Source: Ascidiaceihabitans sp.
Lineage (GTDB): Bacteria > Pseudomonadota > Alphaproteobacteria > Rhodobacterales > Rhodobacteraceae
Assembly: GCA_028825475.1 (NCBI GenBank)
Contig: JAPKAB010000007.1
Coordinates: 1-64,000, forward strand
Reading direction: 5' to 3'
DNA length: 64,000 bases
Below are positions 47,479 to 55,630 of this stretch, in pieces; positions within the stretch are counted from its first letter, which is position 1, and the number at the start of each line of letters is the position of its first letter. A model generated the notes under the pieces. The model searched no databases. It was not told the origin of the DNA and saw only the letters and a program-made list of their open reading frames with translations. The translations under genes and the position numbers were made by a program.

Positions 47479-48474
47479 TTAGAACGTTAGTGCTGGGCAG
47501 CTGTCGTCTGACATGTAGTCATGTACGGCAATCTCTCCTGAAGCGATCTGTGTAGAGGCGGCTTCAACAGAAGCTTTCATTTCAGCTGTTACGAGGGACG
47601 CGTTGTGTTCGTCCATTGCATAGCCCACGCCACCGTTTGCTAGACCCATGACCGAAAAGCCAGTTTCCATGTCAACACCGTCTGTGAATGCAGAGAATAC
47701 AGCATTGTCGACGCGCTTAAGCATTGATGTCAAAACTTGACCTGAGTGTAGGTAGTTTTGGTTTGAATCAACGCCGATTGAGAGAATTTTCTCATCCGCA
47801 GCAGTTTGCAATACGCCAACGCCTGTGCCGCCAGCAGCAGCAAATACAACGTCAGAACCTTGGCTGATTTGTGCTTTGGTGATCTCAGAACCTTTTACCG
47901 GGTCATTCCATGCGGCACCGGTTGTACCGGTCATGTTGGAAATCACTGTCGCGTCTGGGTTCACTGCTTTTACGCCTTGTGCGTAGCCACAAGCAAAACG
48001 ACGGATCAATGGGATGTCCATGCCGCCAACGAAGGATACTGTGCCAGATTTGGACGCTTGCGCGGCCATCATGCCAACAAGGTATGAACCTTCGTGCTCG
48101 TTGAAGACAACAGAGCGCACGTTTGGCGCATCAACAACCATATCGATGATTGTGAATTTTGTGTCTGGGTAATCAGCAGCTACTTGGCCCAATGCGTCAC
48201 CGAATGCGAAACCAGCCATTACGATCGGGTTTGCGCCAGCTTCAGCAAAGCGACGAAGCGCTTGCTCACGTTGTGCGTCTGATTGCAGTTCGATCTCAGC
48301 GAACTTGCCGCCAGTCTCTTCTGCCCAACGTTGCGCGCCGGAAAAGGCAGCTTCGTTGAATGATTTGTCAAATTTACCACCAAGGTCAAAAATCAATGCT
48401 GGGTCGGCAGCTGCGGCACCAGCCGTCAATGCGATACCGGCGGCAGCGCCAAGGAATGTATGCATAAGTTTCAT
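47479..48474 (-). CDS. BMP-family substrate-binding protein of the ABC importer
   Basis: The 331-residue exported protein has a signal peptide MKLMHTFLGAAAGIALTAGAAAA. A BMP/Med-type ligand-binding fold follows, opening LIFDLGGKFDKSFNEAAFSG, with a GGMDIPLIRRF block near residue 165 and SIGVDSNQNYL near 240. This family binds purine nucleosides in several bacteria; the ligand here is not proven. It is the first gene of the importer operon. The frame extends to 48561, but the signal peptide and ribosome site support 48474. Confidence 0.93.
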   Translation of the reverse strand: MKLMHTFLGAAAGIALTAGAAAADPALIFDLGGKFDKSFNEAAFSGAQRWAEETGGKFAEIELQSDAQREQALRRFAEAGANPIVMAGFAFGDALGQVAADYPDTKFTIIDMVVDAPNVRSVVFNEHEGSYLVGMMAAQASKSGTVSFVGGMDIPLIRRFACGYAQGVKAVNPDATVISNMTGTTGAAWNDPVKGSEITKAQISQGSDVVFAAAGGTGVGVLQTAADEKILSIGVDSNQNYLHSGQVLTSMLKRVDNAVFSAFTDGVDMETGFSVMGLANGGVGYAMDEHNASLVTAEMKASVEAASTQIASGEIAVHDYMSDDSCPALTF

Positions 48475-48665
48475 CAGGTTATTCTCCCACGTTTTGTTTT
48501 GGGACCGCCAGTACTGGGGAGTGAACCATTTTGATTTACCCGCTCGGCCCATCGTAAGCATGCAGAATGCTTAGATCAGATTCAAATTAGGCCGTAGTGG
48601 GCAGGCCGGGTCAACCGCTTTTTCTACCATGACGCAAGGTATAGAGGGATTCTTGTGCTCTGGCG

Positions 48666-49070
48666 CTATTTCAGGGCTATACGCATGACGATTGCGTCCA
48701 CGGAATCGCCTAAATCTCGGGCATAATAGGCAGAACGGCGTGCGACTTCTGCGAATCCATGCACTGTGTAAAGATGTTTGGCCGCATCGTTTTCTGAGGC
48801 GACTTCTAGGAATGCCTCGTCTGCATCTACGGATGACATCCACTTTGACATCAACGTACCACCAGCGCCTTTGCCTTGGGCGTCAGGGTGAACTGCTATG
48901 GTCAAAAGTTCTGCTTCGCCTGCAATGACTTGGACCAAGGCGAAACCCTGTGGGCAGGTAAAGAGATGGGTGTGTTTGTTGCGCAGAAGGTCTTCAAATT
49001 CTTGGGCCGACCATGGGCGGGACATGGTGAATGCGGCACTGTGAATTTCGCTTAACTCATTGGGCGTCAT
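48666..49070 (-). CDS. rimI: ribosomal-protein-alanine N-acetyltransferase-like GNAT protein
   Basis: The 134-residue GNAT enzyme has the acetyl-CoA loop VHPDAQGKGAGGTLM near residue 77 and a C-terminal EVASENDAAKHLYTVHGFAEVARRSAYY typical of RimI. It probably acetylates the N-terminal Ala of ribosomal protein S18. It overlaps tsaB (ATGA at 49067-49070), the usual tsaB–rimI pair of alphaproteobacteria. Confidence 0.88.
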   Translation of the reverse strand: MTPNELSEIHSAAFTMSRPWSAQEFEDLLRNKHTHLFTCPQGFALVQVIAGEAELLTIAVHPDAQGKGAGGTLMSKWMSSVDADEAFLEVASENDAAKHLYTVHGFAEVARRSAYYARDLGDSVDAIVMRIALK

Positions 49071-49651
49071 GACAAAATCGTAGGTGCTGCGATTTTGGAT
49101 GGGGCCGCATCGGGGACCTTGAGATAATAAGGGGCAGGCGCGAGGGTTGGGTTTGGAAAACGTGCGTGTGCAGCCAATGCAATGCTGGCCGCAAGTGCGT
49201 CTGGGGTTGGATCGAGCGGGATAGAATATCCTTTGGATTCAAACGCTTCACCAGAAATCAATGCCGCGCCAGAGGCGTCGCGGACATAACGTTGTTCACG
49301 GGGGGCCGCGATACTGTGGACCGCCGCGGATGGGTCCAGAATGGCGCGTTGTTCAAAGCCGTTCACGCCGTAGGCTGGGATGCCAAGGCCAAGGGCAAGA
49401 CCGCGTGCGGCTGACACGCCGATGCGGATACCGGTGAAGTTACCGGGACCGGTTCCAACGGCAAGTGCATCAAGGTCCGCGTAGGCAAGCCCATGTAATT
49501 GCAGCAGTTCTTCGAGGAGAAACATCAGCCGCTCTGCTTGGCCTTTTTTCATTTCTTCAACGGTTTGGGTGATGACAGCGTCACCCGACAACAAAGCGGC
49601 GGCGCAATATGGGCCGGAGGTGTCAAAGGCAAGGATGAGAGGTTTTTCCAC
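49067..49651 (-). CDS. tsaB: tRNA threonylcarbamoyladenosine biosynthesis protein TsaB
   Basis: TsaB is a paralogue of the ASKHA-fold TsaD and supports t6A37 formation in tRNAs. The 194-residue protein has the N-terminal AFDTSGPYCAAAL phosphate loop and the central GTGPGNFTGIRIGVSAARGLALGL block near residue 66. The C-terminal half is the short type found in this class. A 93-bp gap with a terminator separates it from the NifU-like gene upstream. Confidence 0.93.
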   Translation of the reverse strand: MEKPLILAFDTSGPYCAAALLSGDAVITQTVEEMKKGQAERLMFLLEELLQLHGLAYADLDALAVGTGPGNFTGIRIGVSAARGLALGLGIPAYGVNGFEQRAILDPSAAVHSIAAPREQRYVRDASGAALISGEAFESKGYSIPLDPTPDALAASIALAAHARFPNPTLAPAPYYLKVPDAAPSKIAAPTILS

Positions 49652-49683
49652 TTAACAACCACCTTTCTGGGGCAGGGCTGTAA

Positions 49684-49712
49684 AACAAGAAAACCGCCCA
49701 GATTTGGACGGT
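49684..49712 (-). terminator. terminator after the NifU-like gene
   Basis: On the minus strand the stem ACCGTCC / GGGCGGT (49706-49712 and 49693-49699) with a 6-base loop is followed by TTTTCTTGTTTT. It lies 33 bp beyond the stop at 49745. Confidence 0.7.
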
Positions 49713-49744
49713 GATCTTAAATTATTATCTTTTAAAAACATGAC

Positions 49745-50308
49745 TTAAACGGCGACTGGGCGCACTTCGGTCACTTCTGGGATGTAGTGGCGCAGCAGGT
49801 TTTCGATGCCCATTTTCAACGTCAAAGTGGACGATGGGCAACCGGCACATGCGCCTTGCATATGAAGGTAAACAACACCGCGATCAAAGCCGTGGAATGT
49901 GATGTCACCGCCGTCTTGGGCCACGGCAGGACGCACGCGGCTGTCGAGCAGCTCTTTGATCTGACCAACGATTGCGCCGTCTTCACCTGTGTGTTCGGCG
50001 TGACCAGATGCAGGTTGGTGATCGCCAGACATAACAGGGCTACCGGATTGAAAATGCTCCATAATCGCACCAAGCAATGCTGGTTTGATATGATCCCAAT
50101 CGACGGCATCCGCCTTTGTCACTGTTACAAAATCGGTGCCAAAGAACACGCCACTCACGCCTTCAACTGCGAAAATGCGTTGGGCAAGAGGGGAGGCGTC
50201 GCTGGTGTCTGCTGTTGGGAAATCTGCAGTGCCCATTTCCAAAACGGTCTGGCCCGGCAAGAATTTTAGTGTTGCTGGGTTCGGTGTGGATTCTGTTTGA
50301 ATGAACAT
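49745..50308 (-). CDS. NifU-family Fe-S scaffold/carrier protein
   Basis: The 187-residue protein has an N-terminal Nfu_N domain (MFIQTESTPNPATLKFLPG) and a C-terminal NifU domain with the cluster-binding CAGCPSS motif near residues 153-159. It is expected to deliver Fe-S clusters to target enzymes such as aconitase or complex I proteins. The upstream 392-bp region is unusual: it holds four AACTG-type palindromes within about 95-230 bp of this start. Confidence 0.93.
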   Translation of the reverse strand: MFIQTESTPNPATLKFLPGQTVLEMGTADFPTADTSDASPLAQRIFAVEGVSGVFFGTDFVTVTKADAVDWDHIKPALLGAIMEHFQSGSPVMSGDHQPASGHAEHTGEDGAIVGQIKELLDSRVRPAVAQDGGDITFHGFDRGVVYLHMQGACAGCPSSTLTLKMGIENLLRHYIPEVTEVRPVAV

Positions 50309-50401
50309 ATTAATGCCTCCTCGGGGTTGCTATTGATATGCGGTCTGATGCCCCCCAAGTCAAGGTTTGGAATCATTCTAAGTTGGCTGGGTCGGTGGGT
50401 T

Positions 50402-50537
50402 AACGCACAGTGCGTTGGCATTTATGCGCGAAACTGTGCAGTTGGCCCTATGATCTGTACAGTTTGTGCCGTGTAGAATCCGTGTTTTGGGGCGGTTTTG
50501 GGCGAACTGCACAGTTTGGAGCCTGAATTGTACAGTT
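50402..50537. promoter_or_regulatory. array of four AACTG-N2-CAGTT palindromes plus one other palindrome
   Basis: The four sites are AACTGTGCAGTT (50432-50443), ATCTGTACAGTT (50453-50464), AACTGCACAGTT (50505-50516) and AATTGTACAGTT (50526-50537). They form two pairs, each with exactly 21 bp between sites, and the pairs are 73 bp apart start to start. A different palindrome, AACGCAcagTGCGTT, is at 50402-50416. The array lies in the gap upstream of the NifU-like gene (minus strand). It looks like an operator for a dimeric regulator; no regulator gene adjoins it here. Confidence 0.65.
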
Positions 50538-50630
50538 TCAGAACCAGAGGGGCGTTAGCGATTTGTTAAGTTTCGGGTTTTGTTAACGTTTGTGGGGGAC
50601 GATTAACTGTTGGTTAGGGAAACTCCATTT

Positions 50631-50684
50631 CGTAGGGCGGGATTTATCCCGCCAAGCCATCGACGGGGTGAACCCTGCCCTACG
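50631..50684. repeat. CGTAGGGC palindromic intergenic element
   Basis: Outer arms CGTAGGGC (50631-50638) and GCCCTACG (50677-50684) enclose a perfect inner hairpin GGCGGGAT-TT-ATCCCGCC (50637-50654). From memory, GTAGGGYGGG…CCC palindromes of this kind are widespread intergenic repeats in proteobacteria. It lies 16 bp after the stop of the Imm11-like gene, so it may also affect transcript ends. Confidence 0.65.
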
Positions 50685-50700
50685 CTTAATGAAGCTATTT

Positions 50701-51372
50701 TCAAGCTTCTTCGTATGTCCAGTAGACAAGACCGCTTAGATTGGCGCCAATCAATCGCTCGCCCAACGCGTTAGAAAACATGAATGGACCAGCATTCTTA
50801 ATATCGTGCCACATGTGTCGGCCACCAATTTTACTGGTTGAATACACCTTACGATCAAGGCTCTTGTCCCGTTTTTGGTAATCAGGACTTTCTTCAACAG
50901 AGGTGGATTTGTAACGGCCACGCTCATCAAGCGGCGGAACACATAACGTCTCGTGCAACGTAGAAATCCGTTGGCAGATGACCATGAAATAGCCCTCACC
51001 GATCACCTCTGTGCCCTTGCTGTTGTAATACGTCATTGGGAAAAATTGATGTACGTCAGGTTCAAACTCCTCGACGATATCCTTGAAGGTTTGACATACC
51101 AAATCCAAAGAACCCGCGAAATTATTTACATCGAGCAATTTGGCACGCGAAATCGGTGGACCAGTACGTCTTAATTTAGTCGGCATATGATCGGGGTTAA
51201 CTGCGCGACCGACATGCCAAGATGATTTCATAATCGGCCCGCCGTCATCAGGGGTCAAATCGGCGACTTTCACGTCGAGAAATGAGCCGTCCATCTCCTG
51301 AAACGTATTAGACGGAAGCCCCATCAAAGAGGGGTCATAGTCCGTATTCCCGCCACCCATTTCATATGCCAT
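50701..51372 (-). CDS. Imm11 (DUF1629)-like protein, no adjacent toxin
   Basis: The 223-residue protein is not confidently assigned. Its middle part (PPISRAKLLDVNNFAGSLDL followed by an FEPDVHQFFPMTYY block, then a GYFMVICQRISTLHETL strand) and the final GERLIGANLSGLVYW resemble the Imm11/DUF1629 family, annotated as immunity proteins of polymorphic toxin systems. No toxin, Rhs or secretion gene is nearby; both flanks are housekeeping genes and repeats. The frame is open from an ATG at 51372 with no close upstream alternative. Confidence 0.6.
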   Translation of the reverse strand: MAYEMGGGNTDYDPSLMGLPSNTFQEMDGSFLDVKVADLTPDDGGPIMKSSWHVGRAVNPDHMPTKLRRTGPPISRAKLLDVNNFAGSLDLVCQTFKDIVEEFEPDVHQFFPMTYYNSKGTEVIGEGYFMVICQRISTLHETLCVPPLDERGRYKSTSVEESPDYQKRDKSLDRKVYSTSKIGGRHMWHDIKNAGPFMFSNALGERLIGANLSGLVYWTYEEA

Positions 51373-51524
51373 CAGTTCGTATCCTTTTGTGGTTAGTTAA
51401 ACGCAAGCAAGGGCATGCCCATTGCGCTTATTCTACCTAGGGTACGAGTTTGGCTAAATGATGACGGGCCCAACTTTTCTCATTCGGAAGTTGCCAACAA
51501 AAAAGGCGAACCCAAAAGCCGGCC

Positions 51525-51980
51525 TTATGTAATCGCTTCAAGCTTTTCTTTGGTGATGTCGCCGGGGACGATTGTGATTGGGATCGGCAATGTGCCCGCG
51601 CTTTTTGTCAGTTGGGTCACAAGAGGGCCGGGGCCTTTGTTGCCGACGCCGGCACCCAGAACCAGCACACCCACTTCAGGGTCGTCGGCGATTTGCGCGA
51701 TGATTTCTGTGACGGCTTCGCCCTCACGGATCACCAGTTCAGGATCGACCTGTTGTTTGTCGCGCATCCATTTTGCAAAGACTTCGAAATGCGCATTGAT
51801 GCGATCACGCGCTTCTTCGCGCATCACGGCTCCAACGCCAATCCAGTGATTGAACTCGTCTGGCGGAATCACCGCTAGAACCTCGACGCCGCCACCCGTG
51901 TGGGCAGCCCGCAGTGCGGCGAAACGCATTGCGTTCAAACATTCTTGGCTGTCATCCAGCACGACCAGAAACTTACGCAT
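51525..51980 (-). CDS. universal stress protein (UspA family)
   Basis: The 151-residue protein is a single Usp domain with N-terminal MRKFLVVLDDSQECLNAMRFA and the ATP-binding glycine signature LGAGVGNKGPGPLVTQL near residues 105-121. These proteins are induced under stress and bind ATP or AMP. The ATG at 51980 behind GGAGA is preferred over 51992. The 152-bp gap downstream (51373-51524) shows no gene. Confidence 0.88.
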   Translation of the reverse strand: MRKFLVVLDDSQECLNAMRFAALRAAHTGGGVEVLAVIPPDEFNHWIGVGAVMREEARDRINAHFEVFAKWMRDKQQVDPELVIREGEAVTEIIAQIADDPEVGVLVLGAGVGNKGPGPLVTQLTKSAGTLPIPITIVPGDITKEKLEAIT

Positions 51981-52085
51981 GATATTCTCCATTCAACACG
52001 GTGATTGTGGCGCAGTGCGCGGGGTGTGGCAACGCAATTGAGCGAAGATGTTAGATTTTCTTTTGGGTCAGGTGTTTACGGGCGG

Positions 52086-52949
52086 TTAGCCGCCGCTGAC
52101 GGCCCAATCCCAATACATTTCGCGCACCTGATTTGTGGTTTTCCCGATTTCATATTGGGTATCGTCAAAGGCCGTGACAGGCGTGATTTTCATCATATTA
52201 CCTGTTAGGAACACCTCGTCTGCGTCATGGAAATCCTCGAATGTGAGCGTCTTTTCATGCACCGTCATACCGTTTTCACGCATGTGTTTCATGTGGCGCG
52301 CACGGGTGATGCCCGCAAGGAATGTGCCGTTGGCAATTGGGGTGAACACCTCGCCGTCCTTCACCATGAAGACGTTGGCGCTGGCGGTTTCGGCCACGTT
52401 GCCTGACGCATCCGCGACCAGTGCGTTTTTGAACCCTTTGCTGCGCGCTTCGGCGATCATGCGGGCGTTGTTGGGGTAAAGACAGCCCGCTTTTGCATTC
52501 ACCACGTTGTCGGCCAGAACGGGACGGCGGAACCGTGTCTGGGTCAATGTGGTGGATGCATTTTGCGGGGCCATTGGGATCTGTTCAAGGCAGATGGCAA
52601 AACCGGTTTCATCTTGGCTGGGCAATATCCCGGTGTCGTCACCGATGGTGGCCCAGTACATGGGGCGGATGTAGACGGCCGCAGTAGGGTCATATGATTT
52701 CAGCCGGTCATGAATTGCGTTGACCATATCGTTTGGGTCCATCGTGGGCGCGATCATCAATGCTTTGGCGGATCGGTTGATCCGTTCGCAGTGGGTCAGC
52801 AGGTCTGGTGTCACGCCATCAAAATAGCGTGCGCCGTCAAACACAGTGGTGCCCAACCATGACCCGTGGTCGGCGGCCCGCATGATGGGTTTGTCCTCAT
52901 TGTGCCATGCACCCTCAAAGTAGGTTTTGATGTTTGTACCAGTGGCCAC
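52086..52949 (-). CDS. ilvE: branched-chain amino acid aminotransferase
   Basis: This class IV PLP transaminase acts on Val, Leu and Ile. The 287-residue protein opens VATGTNIKTYFEGAWHNEDKPIM with a GTG start at 52949 behind GGGAG. It has the PLP Lys in NVVNAKAGCLYPNN near residue 158, the ETASANVFMV block near residue 190, and GTFLAGITRARHM near 214. The open frame runs on to 53216, but that extension lacks family similarity. Confidence 0.92.
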   Translation of the reverse strand: MATGTNIKTYFEGAWHNEDKPIMRAADHGSWLGTTVFDGARYFDGVTPDLLTHCERINRSAKALMIAPTMDPNDMVNAIHDRLKSYDPTAAVYIRPMYWATIGDDTGILPSQDETGFAICLEQIPMAPQNASTTLTQTRFRRPVLADNVVNAKAGCLYPNNARMIAEARSKGFKNALVADASGNVAETASANVFMVKDGEVFTPIANGTFLAGITRARHMKHMRENGMTVHEKTLTFEDFHDADEVFLTGNMMKITPVTAFDDTQYEIGKTTNQVREMYWDWAVSGG

Positions 52950-53122
52950 GCGTTTTCTCCCGTTGTCTGAGGCTGAGTTTATCAATGTTGCCTCATATAG
53001 GAAGGCCCTATTGGTGTGACTTGGGCGGTGGCTTGCACGCTCGGACATAAGTACGTGAACAGGGGTGTAAGAGGGCGGGTTGAATGGTAAGATGGCGTTG
53101 AGTTTTTTACTTTGAGGTTTGT

Positions 53123-53839
53123 ATGTTTCTGAGAATTGCGCTTGGATTGGGTGTGCTTGGGCTGGTTGCGGCATGTGATGTGGTACCGACCGCGGATACA
53201 AACACAGGTGCCGCACCTTTGGTGGCGACGACCTCTGGGTTCAGTTCAGTGGCACAGGCCCAACGGGCCTTTGCACGCGTGGCAACCACAATGGAGCCTG
53301 TGATTGAACGGGAGTGCCGCGCCAAAACGACTGGATTGGATTGTGATTTCCGGATCGTCATTGATGGCAACCCAAACAGTCCAGCCAACGCCTATCAAAC
53401 ACTGGATGCCAACAAGCGCCCTATTATTGCCTTTACGCAAAAGTTGATTTTGGGTGCGGGCAATGCGGATGAATTGGCGTTTGTCATGGGGCATGAGGGT
53501 GCGCACCACATTCTGAATCACATTGGGCGTCAAAAGCAGAACTCTGTCGCCGGGGCTGTTATTTTGGGCGGTCTTGCAACCTTATCGGGTGCGGCACCAG
53601 CCAGCGTTGAAGAGGCTGTGAAGCTGGGCGCTCAGGTTGGGGCGCGTGGGTATTCCAAGGATTTTGAGCTTGAGGCGGATTACCTTGGAGCAAAATTGAC
53701 GGCCTTGGGTGGGTATTCACCTGTGATTGGGTCCGAGTTTATCAAACGCATTCCTGATCCGGGTGATCGTTTCCTTGGCACCCATCCGTCCAACGATGAA
53801 CGCCTGCAAGTCGTGCAAAAAGCGCTGTCTGAGATTTAA
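53123..53839 (+). CDS. M48-family metalloprotease lipoprotein
   Basis: The 238-residue protein has a lipoprotein signal (MFLRIALGLGVLGLVAAC, lipobox Cys near residue 18), the zinc motif HEGAH near residue 125, and the third ligand in ELEADYLGA near residue 185. M48 peptidases of this type act in the periplasm on misfolded outer-membrane proteins, as BepA and LoiP do. It is followed by the YigZ-like gene after 3 bp. Confidence 0.9.
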   Translation: MFLRIALGLGVLGLVAACDVVPTADTNTGAAPLVATTSGFSSVAQAQRAFARVATTMEPVIERECRAKTTGLDCDFRIVIDGNPNSPANAYQTLDANKRPIIAFTQKLILGAGNADELAFVMGHEGAHHILNHIGRQKQNSVAGAVILGGLATLSGAAPASVEEAVKLGAQVGARGYSKDFELEADYLGAKLTALGGYSPVIGSEFIKRIPDPGDRFLGTHPSNDERLQVVQKALSEI

Positions 53840-53842
53840 GCA

Positions 53843-54193
53843 ATGAAGATGTTGGGCCACATCCTGACGGACAAGGGGTCCAAATATGCGGTCTCTGGCT
53901 GTCCGGTGACGGATCGCGCAGGCGTGGACGCGGCCCTGAAGCTTTTGAAACGTGACAAGGCCTATGCCAAAGCGACCCACAATACATGGGCTGTGCAGCT
54001 GTCTGCGACTGGCGCGCTAAAGGGCGATGACGGTGAAAGCGGTGCGGGCATGATCATTGTGCGGATGCTAGAGCGCGAGGGGCTCAGCGATCATTTGATC
54101 GTTGTGACCCGTTGGTATGGTGGTAAGCATTTGGGTGGTGATCGTTTTCGCCATGTGCAGACCTGCGTGCGCGCCTATTTGGACGCGCTGTAA
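53843..54193 (+). CDS. YigZ/IMPACT-family protein, short form
   Basis: The 116-residue protein is the UPF0029 N-terminal domain alone: SKYAVSGCPVTDRAGVDAALKLL, THNTWAVQL, DDGESGAGMIIVRMLE and TRWYGGKHLGGDR. The C-terminal ferredoxin-like domain of the usual YigZ of about 200 residues is absent, which I recall as normal for some Rhodobacteraceae. The function is unclear. It is cotranscribed with the M48 gene and converges on trhA with no gap. Confidence 0.85.
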   Translation: MKMLGHILTDKGSKYAVSGCPVTDRAGVDAALKLLKRDKAYAKATHNTWAVQLSATGALKGDDGESGAGMIIVRMLEREGLSDHLIVVTRWYGGKHLGGDRFRHVQTCVRAYLDAL

Positions 54194-54820
54194 TCAGCGG
54201 ATTGCGATGGCGATGGCGACAAAGAATGCAGCCGATGCTGCCGTAGCAAAGATGTGCCAAACGGGATAGCGATAAGGCATCGTTTTGCGTGAATAGAAGA
54301 TCGCGCCAATTCCGTAGATCGCGCCACCTCCCAATACCAACCAGATTGAGGTGTGGTCCAAGCGTTGCCACATTGGCCAAATCAAGAGGAACATCGCGCA
54401 GCTAAGTGTAAAGTACAGCGCGATGGAGGACCCCCCTTCGCCTTTCCAAAACACAAGTTTGGAAAAGAAACCGATCAGCGCAGCGATCCATACCCCAGCC
54501 AAGACGACATAGGAGAACGGCGTGTTTATGACCAAAACCAGCGGTGTATAGCTGGAGGCAATGCGCAGGAATATCAGCCCGTGGTCTGCACGGCGCAGGC
54601 GCACACGCAAATCCGAAATTGGGGTCATGTGATAAACGCCCGAAACGGTGAGCGCACTGACCATGATGACAATGTAGATGCCAACAGCCCAAGACATTTC
54701 GGTGGTGCGCCACATCGGCAAATAGCACCACAACCAAACGGCACCATATAGACCCAAGGAAATGGATAGGGCGTGTACGATCCCATCCGCAATAGTTTCA
54801 TTTCTAGAGGTGGGGTACAT
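54194..54820 (-). CDS. trhA: hemolysin III / PAQR-type membrane protein
   Basis: The 208-residue protein has seven membrane helices and the family markers ETIADGIVHALSISLG near residue 7 and the metal-binding SGVYHM near residue 60, plus a late PVWHIFATAAS with His. TrhA-type proteins affect membrane energy and lipid state. The start at 54820 (MYPTSRNET) fits the family; the frame continues to 54874 across the end of the DCC gene. Confidence 0.88.
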   Translation of the reverse strand: MYPTSRNETIADGIVHALSISLGLYGAVWLWCYLPMWRTTEMSWAVGIYIVIMVSALTVSGVYHMTPISDLRVRLRRADHGLIFLRIASSYTPLVLVINTPFSYVVLAGVWIAALIGFFSKLVFWKGEGGSSIALYFTLSCAMFLLIWPMWQRLDHTSIWLVLGGGAIYGIGAIFYSRKTMPYRYPVWHIFATAASAAFFVAIAIAIR

Positions 54821-54843
54821 GTGCACTGCCTTTTTGGGTGACC

Positions 54844-55212
54844 TTAGGTACGCCGCTGTCGATAAATATGGCAACGATAAATCGCAGGCGCTAACGCTAG
54901 GTCATACACCCTGCAGGCGATCCAGTGGATGATTGGCAGGTCTACGATCCGCCCTAAAATGCGGTAGCGTGGCATCTCGCGCCACAGCATGATGAATGCT
55001 GGAATGCCGGAATACAGCTGACCTTTGTGTTCTACATAAAGGCGGCGGGCCGCCTGATCAGCGCTGATATCCCAGGCCGACAAGGCATCACTGTTCAGAT
55101 CGTCGAACCGGATAGCGAGGTCTGATTTCTGCGCATAGCTGCGGTAATGATCAATCTCAAACCGACAAACGGGGCACTGCGCGTTGTATAGCACTTTGGT
55201 TTCTTCATTCAT
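54844..55212 (-). CDS. DCC-family thiol-disulfide oxidoreductase-like protein (DUF393)
   Basis: The 122-residue protein has the DCC opening with the CPVC motif (VLYNAQCPVCRFEIDHYR, residues about 7-24) and the later DLNSDAL and VEHKGQLYSGIPAFIMLW blocks. It is a thioredoxin-like fold with unknown redox partner. The ATG at 55212 is chosen over 55275, which lies inside the upstream gene. Confidence 0.85.
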   Translation of the reverse strand: MNEETKVLYNAQCPVCRFEIDHYRSYAQKSDLAIRFDDLNSDALSAWDISADQAARRLYVEHKGQLYSGIPAFIMLWREMPRYRILGRIVDLPIIHWIACRVYDLALAPAIYRCHIYRQRRT

Positions 55213-55252
55213 GAACAATACATAGTGCTGCGGGTGCCTTAATCCAACGCTA

Positions 55253-55603
55253 TCAACGTGGTTTGTTCCCATCAATCCAACGCGACATCAGTGTTTTGTC
55301 ACGAAAGCATTCGTGCGGCACCTCGCGCCGTTTGAGCCGCGCAATACGTTCTGCAAATTGCACCTGTTTGGATGAGGGGTAATTGGCGAACTGACCAGTT
55401 GGTGGCTTTGGCTTATGTTTGTCGATCCACGCAGACAGACTGGTGCGGTTGGCAAACAGGGATGTGGGCAAAGTGACGCCCATTTTACCCGCGATAGATT
55501 TTGCAAATGCGATTTGCTTTTCTGTGGCAGGAACTGCAGGTTCAATCGCAAGCACGCCCTGAACGGGTGCAAACATACCTGGTAGCGTTGCTTGGTGTTG
55601 CAT
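55253..55603 (-). CDS. SOS-boxed small protein with two internal 39-residue repeats
   Basis: The 116-residue basic protein is two copies of one module: residues 27-65 and 77-115, each matching KQ(I/V)xFAxxIA…P…F…(L)…WID-x-x-KP. The linker is Pro-rich. Similar small modules occur at the C-terminus of some proteobacterial topoisomerase III proteins (from memory, low certainty), suggesting DNA binding. The ATG at 55603 has an AAAGGA site at the right distance. A tandem LexA box overlaps the predicted promoter 28-53 bp upstream, so it is probably induced by DNA damage. The frame to 55768 is rejected because it would translate the box. Confidence 0.75.
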   Translation of the reverse strand: MQHQATLPGMFAPVQGVLAIEPAVPATEKQIAFAKSIAGKMGVTLPTSLFANRTSLSAWIDKHKPKPPTGQFANYPSSKQVQFAERIARLKRREVPHECFRDKTLMSRWIDGNKPR

Positions 55604-55630
55604 GACTGATTCCTTTGTTCTTGTTGTTGA

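Noticed and set aside
51480..51530. Possible terminator after the universal stress protein gene (AAAAAAGGCG…GCC).
   Set aside because: The stem is only about 3 bp once the loop is drawn, so it is not supported.
52950..53216. Upstream extension of ilvE by 89 residues.
   Set aside because: The extension is not family-like and overlaps the divergent M48 peptidase gene; the GTG at 52949 has a GGGAG ribosome site and the standard N-terminus.
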